Source of the DNA: Cinclus cinclus
Lineage: Eukaryota > Chordata > Aves > Passeriformes > Cinclidae
DNA length: 64,000 nucleotides
Assembly (NCBI RefSeq): GCF_963662255.1
Contig: NC_085052.1
Span: 30,080,654 to 30,144,653 of the forward strand
Direction of reading: 5' to 3'
The notes under the pieces are model-generated. The model was not told the origin of the DNA and did not search any database. It was given only the letters and a program-made list of their open reading frames with translations. Below, one piece after another: positions 48,201 to 58,676 of this stretch. The first letter of the stretch is position 1. Each line of letters opens with the position of its first letter. The translations under genes were made by a program, and so were the position numbers.

Positions 48201-50617
48201 TAACATTTAACTTAATATCACTAGATCATGGAACTCTTGAGTAGGGACCAATGAACTATCATCTTCCTCATCTGGTACATCTTCTTTAGTTATCATTTAT
48301 ATATAAATTACCCTCCCTGTGAGAGTATCTAGAGCCTGAAATTCTGACACACCAGAGTTCTGACCCTGCTCACGTTCTCAGGGCTGCACATACTTTGGGG
48401 AGTTTTCAGGTGGTTAAAGGAGAAGATGGGGCAGAAACACGTTTTGCATCTTGAAGCTGTAGCAGGGAAGAAAAAAAAAATCCAGTATTGCAGAAAATCA
48501 CTTGTACAGGTGATTAGTCTGTATGATTAGAATCAGTTCTGGCTGTGTAATTTATAAGCGTTTTCAAAATTGCTCTCAGAAGTGAACAGTTGCATCTGTG
48601 GGTCTATCTTGGGGTGGTTTCTCTCCCAAGAATTTTTTTTCTGGACCTTTGCAGTAGAAAAAAGACATGAAAGGAAGAATAGCTGCTGGTTATGAAGTGC
48701 CTTTATTAATATTGTTGTAGGATCCTTCTGGTTTTGCTGCATCATTTAGCTAAATAGCCTGTAATCCCAGAGCTCCAGGAGTCTAAATCAATGCTGAAGT
48801 GTACAACAACATTGGTGTAGCAGGCCAGAACTAGTGCCTGAGAGGCTACCACCACTTGAAAATGAGATTTTTGTTATGTGGTTTAAACTCAGCCACATTA
48901 GAAAATACACTTTAGGTGGTAAAGTTTGAGCTGCTTCAAAACCCTTCACATATAGAGAGCTTTAATAATTGAATTTGGTGTTCACAGAGGGTATGTTAGT
49001 GTCCTGCATCAAAGGCAGCAGTTCTTGTCTATTCTGACATTGCATTTGTTTGCCTGAATTTAGGTAGGCTAAAAAGTTTTTGGTGCTGAAAATGTGCTAT
49101 GCAGTATCATGCTTAACACAAGGCATGCTCATCCCTTCACAATAATATTGGGAGTTGAAAATCAGTCTGAAGCCATGGCTGCAAGCAGATATCCTTTTTC
49201 TGGTGGTCATGCTGAGTGCAAAAAGCTGTCCTGGTACATGTGATACTGCTTTTGTTTCAGGGCTTTTGTGCTGGTAGCTGGCATGAGAAAATATTGTTTC
49301 ATGGCTCAGCAGGTCTCCACATGTCATTTTTCCACTGTTTATCCCATTGGATAGTGTAGTTGTAGGATACAGCAGTAGTGTGATGGACTGGCAAAGGAAG
49401 ACTGAGAGAAAAGTGCTGGTTCAGTCAGGGATGAAAAGCAGGGTTTGGAGCTTTTATTTCAGTGCAGGTTTTTTGTCAAACAATCACTAGACTGCTCTTG
49501 GTGTTGGGCCTCCCCTGGGGGAATTGATGGTATCTGGTTGATGACTGTCTGGAAAACAAAGCCAGTATTAAACTGTCCTTTGTTTCTAAAACTGTAGTTT
49601 GGTAAGGAGATAATGGTGACTGAGAAGTCATGATGTTCTTTTGCAGGTTGAGCTGGGATTTTTCTTTAATATTTATTCAGATCTGCCTGCTTTGTTCTGA
49701 CAGGAGCCCCATAGCAGCCTGACTTCATAACAGCAATCCAGCTTTTCCACTATAATATCTAATTTTCAGATGCAGGAAGAGATAAGAAGGAGGCAGGGAG
49801 GGAGGGAAGTGCTGTTGAGGAGTCGCTGTCATACAGAACAAACACTCAAATATAGGTGTCTTCAGTATATCTTCATGGTGCATTATCTGTCTCTCCTTGG
49901 CTCTTTGTACGTGCTCAGTTGTTATCCAGACGTCTCTGTGGAAATTTCCAGCCTAATAATGTTCAATAGTGAACATTTGCAAGGTACTGCAACATGTTAG
50001 GTCCTGATTCAGCAAAGCAGGGAAGTGTCTGTGTGTGTGTACACGTAGGTTTGCCTGTTTCATCCAGTCAGGCCTTTGTGATCTTTGGATCTAAAGCAAT
50101 TTCTAGCCCTATAAACAATAATACTGTAGCTTCATTGTCTGACATTAACAGCAGAAAAACAAAAACTGAGCAGCTTGAGAGTCAGCATGACTAGAAAGAT
50201 GCAGTAATTCAAGCTGTTAAGATTTATGGTTATTGCCAGTGGAGGATATTAAAGTAATTCACTGACATGATATACAAGACTTGTGATAATTCCCCTCAAA
50301 AGTAAAAATTGAAGGGCAGGAGAATAAGGGATTCTTTATATGTTCCATTAGAAATGAAAAGTTCAGTATTTCTGATTTTCTTTTTTCTTGGCACTTATTC
50401 TTGCAGCTTTTGAGAAACCCTTCCCACCTGCTAACTCCCCTGTTGCTGCTCATTCTTTAAAACAGCCAGAAGGTGTTGTCTGTTAGAGCTGTGTTAAACA
50501 AAAGCCCTGGCTTTCTTGGAAGTAACTTTTTCAGTATTAGACTGCCTCCTAAATCCCTTAGTGCTTTGCCAGTAATTATAACTAAGCCTGAACTGCAGTG
50601 CAGAAATGTATATAACC

Positions 50618-50715
50618 GTGACCTGGGTTTTGTTGTTTTGTTTTTGCTTTTGAGGTTGTTGGGGTTTTTTTTCTTAGTGGGGGTTTTTGTTTGGGTGTTT
50701 TGTTTGTGTGCCCGT
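50618..50715. repeat. T/G-rich low-complexity tract
   Basis: About 100 bases of TTTTG, GGTTTTT and TGTTT units, the complementary type of the A/C-rich tract at 28319-28415. Confidence 0.75.
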
Positions 50716-51039
50716 GGGTTAATTATTATCTTTTGAAGCAAAATATTTTAGCCTCCTGGGCACCTTTCTCTAGAGAATGAAAGTAGGAATCTCAAGTAGC
50801 CTTGAGGATTGCTATTTTTATTGTTAATTTAACTGTGTAATTGCAGAATCTGCCAATTGGAGCGTTTCAGAAAAGTCAGTAGGATACCTTGGTTTAGGGG
50901 GATCTTGGGATGCAATTGTTGCACCTTCCTGAGCTAGAAGGAGTTGAACGCAGGAATCTGAGCTCTAACTGGGAAGTTAAGGATATCCTCCCCAGGTTTC
51001 AGGCACTGACAGGGCATTTTGCTAGCTAGTTTTACTTTG

Positions 51040-51180
51040 ACCAGCGCCCTTGCTCCCCAGTGCTGCTGGCTGCGAACACCAAGGCGTCCCACGGTGTGCG
51101 CGGCCGGCTGTGACCTCCGTGTCACATCCCTGTCCCTCTGCTGTCAGCGGCTGGCTGCTGCCTCGCCAAACAGGACCTGA
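51040..51180. promoter_or_regulatory. Small intronic CpG-rich patch
   Basis: Roughly ten CpG dinucleotides in about 140 bases (CAGCGCC, CTGCGAA, GTGCGCGGCCGG, CAGCGG and others) inside an otherwise CpG-depleted intron. It could be a small CpG island or regulatory element, or a GC-rich remnant of an old insertion. No exon or TATA-type promoter is evident, so function is inferred only from composition. Confidence 0.3.
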
Positions 51181-53399
51181 CACCACATGACCACAGGCTA
51201 CAGCAAACTTAAAAGAAAGCTCCCAGGACCTCAGGCAGGGGACTGGTGTTTTTCTGCCAGGCTAAGCAGGTGCCCACCCGGCTGCTGGGGACACGTGTGG
51301 TGTCTGTGGCAGGGGCTGCCTCTCACTGCACGCTCCTCCAGCTGCCACACACAACCAGGCCAGCAGAACGGGACTTCAGTGGAAGCCTCCTTCAGCTTCA
51401 GCTGAACTGAGACCCTGGAAATGTCATAATTTCCACCATTAATTGGGAGGAGAAGGGGGAAAAGCTTTCACTTAGTCTCTGATTTAAACATCGGGCTGGT
51501 CAGGAGTGACAAAGAACATCAATAATTGTTCCTCCAGCCATTTTTGAAGATACCACATGTAAGTCTCGGTGTATACCATTTCTAGAAGGAAACTCATTGC
51601 ACTGCAGTAAATATGGAGGGGGGGTTGTTAGCTCCTTTTTCAGTATTCATTGTTACAGGCTGCAGAGGAGCCTTTACAGATCACTTCAAAGGGGAAGCTG
51701 AGATCAGCTGGTCTTGGCTCTCAGATTTTAATGTTTTATGGTTTTTAGCAGGGGGTTCTCAGCAGGTGGTCCTTGACCTTAGCTTTCATCTCTCCAGTTG
51801 GTTTTATGCTGATGTTTTTGTTTTTGACCTTGCTGGTCATGTTAAGAGGCCTGTATTTTCAAGGGGGAGAAAGGAGTTAAGATATTGTAGGAGGAAGTGT
51901 CACAGCTTTATTTTTTTGCTGTTTTTTGAACTTTTTTGATATCTTGGCCATCCTTTAATCTGAGTTTATCTTTGTCCCATGTAGAGTCAGGGGCTGTAGA
52001 AGCTGTGTTTGAGGTACATGAGTGAGTCATCATTCTGCTGAAGAATCAAGACTCTGGACAGCCCAGGGAGCCCTGTCAGAGTCAGACACCAGGCACTCCT
52101 AGGAACAGGAAGTTATTTGGCCAACCCTAAACTAAGAATATCTATAAGATGAGGTCTGTGTGTTCAGTTCATGATTACAATTAAGCTAGTGCTCCACTTC
52201 TTACCATTGTGGGCTATTATTCTCTGCAGGAAAAGTTCCATTTGGCATCTGATGCAATGTTCACGTAAGACAGCAGAAAGTTTTATTCTGCTGATGCCAA
52301 TGGAATTTCAATTCAGTGCTGTTTCTGGCACTGATTAACTCATCCTGGTTGTCAAAGTTAGTAGTTTCTTTAGATGGCAAAGGGTATATCATTAACTGGA
52401 AATTAATGACTCATGATGTTGCAGTAATTATGTTGAGACAGACATGACTGGCATCATCACCAGGCCTTTCTTTGAAAACTCTTCATGCAACTCTGACTCC
52501 TTCCTTCTTAGGCAGCTCCGCACAGCACTGACTCCTTCTTCCTTCTGCATGACTGGCTAAACCCCAACCTGTCCTTACCCAGCCCACCTAACCCTGTCTG
52601 TCCCTCACACAACTGCATGCTCCTTACCTCCTCACAGCACTGCCAGCAGACACCATCCCAAACTGCAGCTGACTCTGGGTCTCAAGCTCCCACTCTGACT
52701 GCAACTCTTGCTGAGCTAACTCACTCTTTTAAAACACCCAACCTCACTGGGCTGGCAAGGCTGTTTCTACTCCTTGGCAGTCAGTACAGCTGTAATTCAC
52801 TGGGAAAGATTGCCTCCTGCACTATGCCTGCAACCTGTCTTCCCACACCACCCTAATTTAAAGTAACTGTCACAGCTACCATCTCCTAACATGTGTTAAT
52901 ACAACTGAAATTAGGTAACCTTGTGGGAAGCAGTATCAGAGGCAGAGTGACATAAAAAATGGTGTGTATAAACCAAGGGACACTTGAGACTTCCTTCTAG
53001 TGGAAATAGCTCATATCAGAGGTTTTCTCTTTCTTTGTGCTGAGCAGCTTTGACTTGATGATTTGAACATGTGTAGTGCTGGCTCCAAACTGCAGGCTGA
53101 CCTTGGACTTGTCTCCTTGGTGCTTTTGACCAAGTTGTCTTACCTGAGCACACCTCACTGACATGGATGTTAAAATGCAGGATGACAGGCTGCAGATTTG
53201 AACTGTGTGCTTCTGCCTTCTGGGCACCAGGGTTTTATTGTCAGAGCAGGAAAGCAAAGGAACTTTTTCACCTTTAAGCACTGATAGGAGTAGCAGGTGC
53301 CCGGTCAATACAAGACCAACCCATCTTTCAGTGTTTCTACTCAGGAGGTTGGCTTTTGGATCTAGTTCCAGATCATTTATGGACAAGAAGTAAGGAATG

Positions 53400-54480
53400 C
53401 CAAGGCAGATATCGTGGTGTGAGTCTGTTACAGACCACCCAACCAGGATGAAGAGCCAGATGAAACATTCTCTGAGCAGCTAGGAGAATTCTCACAATCC
53501 ATGGCCCTTGTTCTCCTGGAGGGCTTCAACTTACCAGGTGTCTGCTGGAAGTACAACACAGCAGGGAGGGAACAGTTTAGGAGGTTCCTGGAGTGTGTGG
53601 AAGAGAACTTCCCGACACATCTGGTGAGGAAGTCAGCTAGGGAAGGCTCCTGCTGGACCTGTGTCTGTAACAGAGGAGGACTGGGGCTTGAGCTGTCTTG
53701 GGCACAGTGCTCCCAAAATGGTAGTTCTTGTTTCTTGGAGAAGTAGGAAGGGATGTCAGCAGAACTGCCACCTTCCAAAGACAGATTTTGACCAGTTTAG
53801 GAGACTGGTTGAGAGAATCCCTTGGGAGCCAGTCCTGTGGGGTAAGAAATCCAGGAAAGCTGGATGTGCTTCAACAAGGCAATGCCAAAGGCGTGGAAGC
53901 AGTCCATCCCTGTGTGCCAAAAGATGAGCTGGCAGGGAAGGAGACTGGCCTGGCTGAACAGAAAATTTTGGCTGGAACTCAGGAAAAAAGAGGAGAGATT
54001 ATGACCTTTGGAAGAAGGAGCAGGCCACTCAGGAGGACTACAAGGATGTTGTGAAGTTATGCAGGATGAAAATTAGAAGGGATGAAGTCAAGCTAGAACT
54101 TAATCTGTCTGCTGCTGTAAAAGATATTAAAAACCATTTCTATGAATACAGTAGCAAAAAAAGGAGGGCTGAGAATCCCCCTTCTTTATTGGATGTGGGG
54201 GGACAAATTGCCAAAGGATGAGGAAAAGGCTGAGGTACTTAATGCCATCTTTGCCTCAGTCTGTAATAGTAAGACCAGTTGTTCTCCAGGTACCCAGACC
54301 CCTGAGCTGGAAGAGAGGGATGGGGAGCAGAAAGAAACCTCCAGAATCCAAGGGGAAATGGACAGCAACCTGTTATACCTCCTGGAGACACTCACACCAC
54401 CTAGAGACACTCACACCACCTAGAGACACTCACACGTCTAGGGGTTCAGATGGGATCAACCTGAAGGCACTGAGAGCTTT
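53400..54480 (+). mobile_element. CR1 LINE fragment (ORF2 endonuclease to start of reverse transcriptase), degenerate
   Basis: The sequence follows the avian CR1 ORF2 in sense orientation. It has a RPPNQDEEPDE-like stretch, then an endonuclease segment where the usual GDFNLP motif reads EGFNLPGVCWKYNT, so the catalytic Asp is lost. It continues with RKKR, LWKK and DYKDVV-like stretches, a KAEVLNAIFAS segment, and a terminal SDGIN motif from the beginning of the reverse transcriptase. The reading frame is broken many times. Both the 5' end and the whole 3' part (rest of RT, 3' UTR and tail) are missing, so this is not a simple 5'-truncated insertion. Edges are approximate. Confidence 0.88.
54381..54436. 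repeat. 19-bp tandem triplication inside the CR1 fragment
   Basis: Three copies of a CCTAGAGACACTCACACCA unit start at 54381, 54400 and 54419; the first copy has one substitution. The ancestral CR1 has a single copy here, so this is a local expansion after insertion. Confidence 0.85.
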
Positions 54481-54620
54481 TCACTGGGCACTTTAATTGA
54501 CTTTCATGAGAAGAGTGGTTTTTTTCCAAGGCCGGAGGATTTTTCTCATAGTCCAGAGAAAGAAAGCTTAATGGGATTTTTCCTGTTTCATACCTGTTTG
54601 CTTTATTTGATTTTGACGAC

Positions 54621-54641
54621 TTTTTTTTTTTTTTTTTTTTT
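54621..54641. repeat. T21 run upstream of the repeat 22 exon
   Basis: Twenty-one consecutive T residues followed directly by AATCAG, which together look like a splice acceptor 55 nt before the real one. Confidence 0.9.
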
Positions 54642-54677
54642 AATCAGGGCATGTGTGGGATACGCACTAGCTGCATT

Positions 54678-54702
54678 TACTAATTGCTGATGTTCATTCT
54701 AG
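54678..54702 (+). promoter_or_regulatory. Branch point and acceptor of the repeat 22 exon
   Basis: TACTAAT at 54678-54684 is close to an ideal branch site and lies about 20 nt before the acceptor ATTCTAG, which ends at 54702. The pyrimidine tract between them is short, so a strong branch point probably compensates. Confidence 0.55.
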
Positions 54703-54801
54703 ATGGGATACACTCCTTTGCACGTTGGCTGCCACTACGGAAACATAAAAATCGTCAACTTCCTTCTGCAACATTCCGCAAAAGTTAATGCCAAAACGAA
54801 G
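54703..54801 (+). CDS. ANK3: ANK3 exon, ankyrin repeat 22
   Basis: Codons 691-723, from [18 protein letters not shown] to [27 protein letters not shown] is essentially the human ankyrin-G repeat as I recall; ankyrin-B has IVACHYGNVKMV. The loop has Ser-Ala rather than Gly-Ala, which is normal for this repeat. The leading ATG is an internal Met and not a start codon. Donor AAG|GTGAGT is strong. The next intron is only 92 bp. Confidence 0.98.
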
Positions 54802-54893
54802 GTGAGTGTCCCAGCCTGCCCCGTGGAGGCCGTGCCCTGTGCGTGTGCTGTGCCCACCACAGCCTCGTCCTTGCTCTTTCCTTGTGCCTGCAG
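54802..54893 (+). other. Very short ANK3 intron (92 bp)
   Basis: The shortest intron in the window, GC-rich, from GTGAGT to a TTGTGCCTGCAG acceptor. It is too short for separate regulatory content, and the exons on both sides are probably recognised by intron definition. Confidence 0.95.
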
Positions 54894-54992
54894 AATGGGT
54901 ACACGCCGCTGCACCAGGCAGCGCAGCAGGGGCACACGCACATCATCAATGTCCTGCTCCAGCACGGCGCTGAGCCCAACGAGCTCACTGTG
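54894..54992 (+). CDS. ANK3: ANK3 exon, ankyrin repeat 23
   Basis: Codons 724-756, from [18 protein letters not shown] to [23 protein letters not shown] is almost invariant among ankyrin-G and -B. The loop reads [11 protein letters not shown] and has the consensus Gly, where human ANK3 as I recall reads QNNASPNELTV. PNELTV identifies ANK3. The exon is GC-rich and CpG-rich. Donor GTG|GTAAGT. 99 nt, phase 0-0. Confidence 0.98.
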
Positions 54993-55295
54993 GTAAGTGC
55001 TGCTCTGGAAAGTGTGTGTGTGCCGGGACAGGAAAAGAGCAGGGGAAGCCTATTCCCATCATCCCCACATCCTCTGTACCATCATCTCTCCCAGAACGAG
55101 AACAACAACAATCTGAAAACCTCTCCATTTGCATCCCGTTTCTTCCCACTTATATATCCTACTACCCAAACACTTCTTTCCCTCAGAAAATGCAAGCATT
55201 TTTTCTTTTGTGTTACATTCTTCTGTAATTAACCAGCGGCTCCTACGCTTCTCCTTGCTAACTTCAACTTCTGTTGCTAATGTTTCAATTGCTAG
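54993..55295 (+). other. ANK3 intron (303 bp)
   Basis: Short intron ending in CAATTGCTAG. No element is recognised. Confidence 0.9.
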
Positions 55296-55391
55296 AATGG
55301 AAACACTGCCCTCGCCATTGCTAAGCGACTTGGCTACATTTCAGTTGTTGACACGCTGAAGGTGGTGACAGAAGAGACCATGACTACAATT
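55296..55391 (+). CDS. ANK3: ANK3 exon, ankyrin repeat 24 (C-terminal cap)
   Basis: Codons 757-788, 96 nt, from [18 protein letters not shown] to EETMTTI. TALA replaces TPLH, and the [18 protein letters not shown] helices form the C-terminal cap of the repeat stack. The repeat then runs straight into the Thr-rich linker. In human ANK3 as I recall this end reads EETMTTT, so the last codon here is Ile (ATT). Acceptor TTGCTAG, donor ATT|GTAAGT. Phase 0-0. Confidence 0.97.
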
Positions 55392-58354
55392 GTAAGTACA
55401 GTTCGTTTTGGTTGGGAACGGAAGAATTTTTCCAAAGCCAGAATATGACTATAGCTAAATGAAGTTTAGTTTGCATGAATACTGAGATTCCAGTCACCTA
55501 TTTCCTTTTAGCAATATAAAGTCGATGCTAAGTGAAACATGTATGTTTTCAAGGTAGTAGACGCTGAGGATATACACAGAGTATCAGCTGAGCAGAAAAT
55601 GGTCAGTGGAAAGGACTGGCCATAACTGCAGTGTTTCTCCACACAATGTTTGTCCACACATCTTGTTTTTAGAGAACAATTTTGCCGCTGAAAAGATGTT
55701 CCTACAGTCTTGTGTAAACAGAAGCTGCTGCCCTCCTTTGAGAGCATTTCCCAGTGGTCTGGTGTTTAATGGCTTGAATTTAACCTAAGAGAACCCATTC
55801 CAATATTAAAAATGGTTGGAATTTGCTTAAAAGCAGCTCACTGTGTGGTTTCTGGCCCCTTCCATAGGATGGTGAAAAGCTGTATTCTGCAAGCAGCCAG
55901 TCAGCCCCTGCAACCCCAAATATCCATTCCCTGATGTGGATGTGAACTCCAGATTCTCTGTCGTGCCTCTCAGGAAGCATTAGCCAGGAGACATTGAAGG
56001 GACTAGCTGTGGCCAAATATTACTCGCTGTCAGAAAAATTCCCAGAATCCAAAATATTTCTCAGAAGGCTCTTTTGTTCACTAATGTTTTGCCAAATGAC
56101 TCTCTGAAGAAAACGGTTTTCTGAGGCGAGGTGCCTCCATGCATTACCATAGTAATAAAGCCCAAACTGGGTCTGAAGAACATAAATTCAGAATACTGGC
56201 TCCAAATTTGCTTCTTCCTTCCAGCAACTATTTTCCTTTTTCTAATTCAAAAGATAAAATGCACATGTATGTGTTTTTAGACATATCGGGGGTAGAAAAC
56301 AGTTACCGTGCGTGTTCCATGTTTTGTCATCACCCCTTTGTGTGGTCTATCTGTGCAAGCAGGTGGTTGCAATATGATGAGCTTTTGGGATGGGAGGCAC
56401 ATTTTAGTTCTGTTAGTGCATGCACCTTTTCTTCCTATGACTTTCCTGGCTGTGGTTTCAGTAGTTTACAGAAAATCCACCACACAAAAGATAAATTTCG
56501 GAACAATAAATTATAGAGGAATATGCTAGAAAGTAACACTGATTTTTTTTTTCCCCTCCTTTACATGTTTTCTCTGTGTTTTCTCAGGAACAAATTAATC
56601 TTTAGAAAGATTCCAAAGCATTTTTCCACACAGAAAAATTTGATGGAAAATACTAAACAGGATAGAAAAACTTGAATGACTACCTACTATTCAATTAGGT
56701 AGCTGCAGGAAAACCACACATTTATCCTAAAATCTCTCAATATCACAAGGTTGTTCTTGGCTTTCAGGACCTGGAGGGAGAGGTTGTGCTGCATGAAGTG
56801 TCTGACCATATATCTTGTGTAGATGAAGAGTAGAGAGAGATGGTGGGTCAGGCTCTGAATTGTGCCAGAGGAAATGTTAGATGCTGAAAGACCTCCACAA
56901 CCTCAAATACCTGCTCTCAAGAGAAGCCCAGAAATAATTTCCATTAAAAACAGAATATGATACTTATCAGTGTGTAATTTTGAGACCTTGGAAGTCTAGA
57001 CGTGAGATCTGATTTACAATTGAGGGTCTTAAAAATTCATTTTGACTGCTGAGACTTATATTTTGAGACTGGCTAAACAACTCCATAAGCTAAATTTAAA
57101 GGCATCAGGGATGAACATGGCTAATTGTACTAGAATTTATACTTGAACACCAATAAAATAAAAAAATCCAGTAGCACCTGAAAAAAGGTCCAGTGGCTTT
57201 GCTGGTTTAATGATGTGTTAAAAGGCTTTGCAAGTAATTCCCACAAAATTAATTGCATGAGGTTTTTTGTTGGTTTTGTACTGTTTGAGCATGGAGGAGC
57301 TCTTCTGCCTATATCAAGTGATTGGCAGTAGACTAAGAAACATGAAAAACCAAATGTATATTCATAAGGCCAGAGAAAAACTGAAATCTTTTAAAATAAG
57401 TGAAAATGGAAAGGATATTTTGCCCTCCTGAACATTTTTATTATTTCTTATTTGCATGAGAAGTAATGGGGTTTAAAAAAAATACAATCTAAAACCCCTA
57501 TAAAGATGGGAGCGGGTTTTTGTTTGGTTTTGTATTGGTTTGGTTGGTTTTGTTTTTAATTCCACTGCACTCCTTGAATGGTATCTCTGCAGAAGCTCTT
57601 GTCTGACCCAAACCTCTACCAGTGGTTGTTGTGTTATACCCTAGCTGGAAAGTAATAAGTGCATGTGTATGTCATTCATGGGATACAGGTATTCTAGGAA
57701 CAGATTACACATGCATTCAGAACTCTTTTCTTTATGTTGGTCTTTAGGTCTGAATCAATATAAACGTTGGAATGAAAATCATGCAACTGCTTCTGAGTGT
57801 CTTTCATGCACAAAGCCCTTCAGGGGTATCATTTAGCCTGCGTGTGGTTGCAATTGTTCTTAGTTGTGGGAAAAACAAATAAGTCATGCTGAGGCACCTC
57901 TGAAAAAAATTCACATTGTTTCAGCCCCTCCCAAATTAGAGAATTCTTCTGATGTTAAGAGAAGAAATACTTCCCTCAGAAAGTCTGGTTTTATTAGAGA
58001 GGGAATATTCCTTGCTCAAAATTTAGATGACTACCTAGAGTTGTTTTTAAACCCCCTAAAATGAAGTTCATTTCAGTATATGTGATACTTCTTTTGACAT
58101 CATCACCTAAGCTTTCCGCTCGTGCTACAACATGAGCATGATTTTAAAAGCAAAGGCAATATTGCCTATTTCTGTAGTCTTTTTAATGTATAGTACAATG
58201 CGTCTTTAAAATAGAAAGTGGGTAAGAAGCTAAAAAATTAACTCGTGTTTTTCTAACGGCAGATAAAAATCTTATCTTGCATTTAATTTGAAAAATAACT
58301 AGAATTTTAAGAAAAATTATGCCTGCACTAAAAAATGACTTTTTTCTATTACAG
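55392..58354 (+). other. ANK3 intron (3.0 kb)
   Basis: Intron containing a T/G-rich tract at 57515-57559. The ORFs in it have no recognisable domain, and no mobile element is identified. Confidence 0.8.
57515..57559. repeat. T/G-rich low-complexity tract
   Basis: Runs of GTTTT and GGTTTT units, similar in type to the tract at 50618-50715. Confidence 0.75.
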
Positions 58355-58427
58355 ACTGTTACAGAAAAGCACAAAATGAACGTACCCGAAACCATGAATG
58401 AAGTTCTTGATATGTCTGATGATGAAG
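58355..58427 (+). CDS. ANK3: ANK3 exon, linker after ankyrin repeats
   Basis: This 73-nt exon starts in phase 0 and ends after the first base of a codon (codons 789-812 plus one base). It encodes [24 protein letters not shown], the conserved linker that packs against the repeat solenoid before the acidic region. [13 protein letters not shown] identifies ANK3; ANK2 has KHKLNVPETMTEV as I recall. Acceptor TTTTTCTATTACAG. Donor GAAG|GTATTA is weak, which suggests regulated splicing. This is the first exon of the window that is not phase-neutral. Confidence 0.97.
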
Positions 58428-58613
58428 GTATTAAAAAGTTTTAAAATTTTTTTTCACTCTGTGGTTGTAAGAAATGTCTGTTTAAAAATGCCAAGACTAA
58501 CATTATTAGTTTGACATAGTCACTGCACATATGTTATTGTTGTACATTGATTTTGTGGACATATTGATAGTATGTGCTTTTTTTTAATTATTTTGTTTAT
58601 TTAAATCATGCAG
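58428..58613 (+). other. Short ANK3 intron (186 bp)
   Basis: AT-rich short intron with a T/A-rich 3' part and the acceptor ATCATGCAG. Confidence 0.92.
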
Positions 58614-58676
58614 TTCGTAAAGCCAATGCCCCTGAAATACTCAGTGATGCTGAATATTTGTCAGATGTTGAAGAAG
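58614..58676 (+). CDS. ANK3: ANK3 exon, acidic linker (VRKANAP exon), probably alternative
   Basis: A 63-nt exon starting and ending in phase 1 (codons 813-833 plus one base). It completes a Val codon and reads RKANAPEILSDAEYLSDVEE. The human counterpart as I recall is RKANAPEMLSDGEYISDVEE. Because 63 is a multiple of three and both ends share a phase, skipping keeps the frame; the upstream GAAG could then join the downstream EDAMTG exon directly. I recall vertebrate transcripts with and without this segment. The donor GAAG|GTATTT is weak, in keeping with optional use. Confidence 0.96.

Larger units (their letters stand above)
45215..54702 (+). other. ANK3 intron (9.5 kb)
   Basis: Large intron that contains a T/G-rich tract (50618-50715), a small CpG-rich patch (about 51040-51180), a CR1 LINE fragment (about 53400-54480) with an internal 19-bp triplication, and a T21 run just before the next exon. 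The rest has no recognised feature. Confidence 0.8.

Noticed and set aside
53428..54496. Several overlapping ORFs considered as a separate gene
   Set aside because: They are broken CR1 ORF2 pieces. The endonuclease GDFN motif is changed and there are multiple frame breaks.
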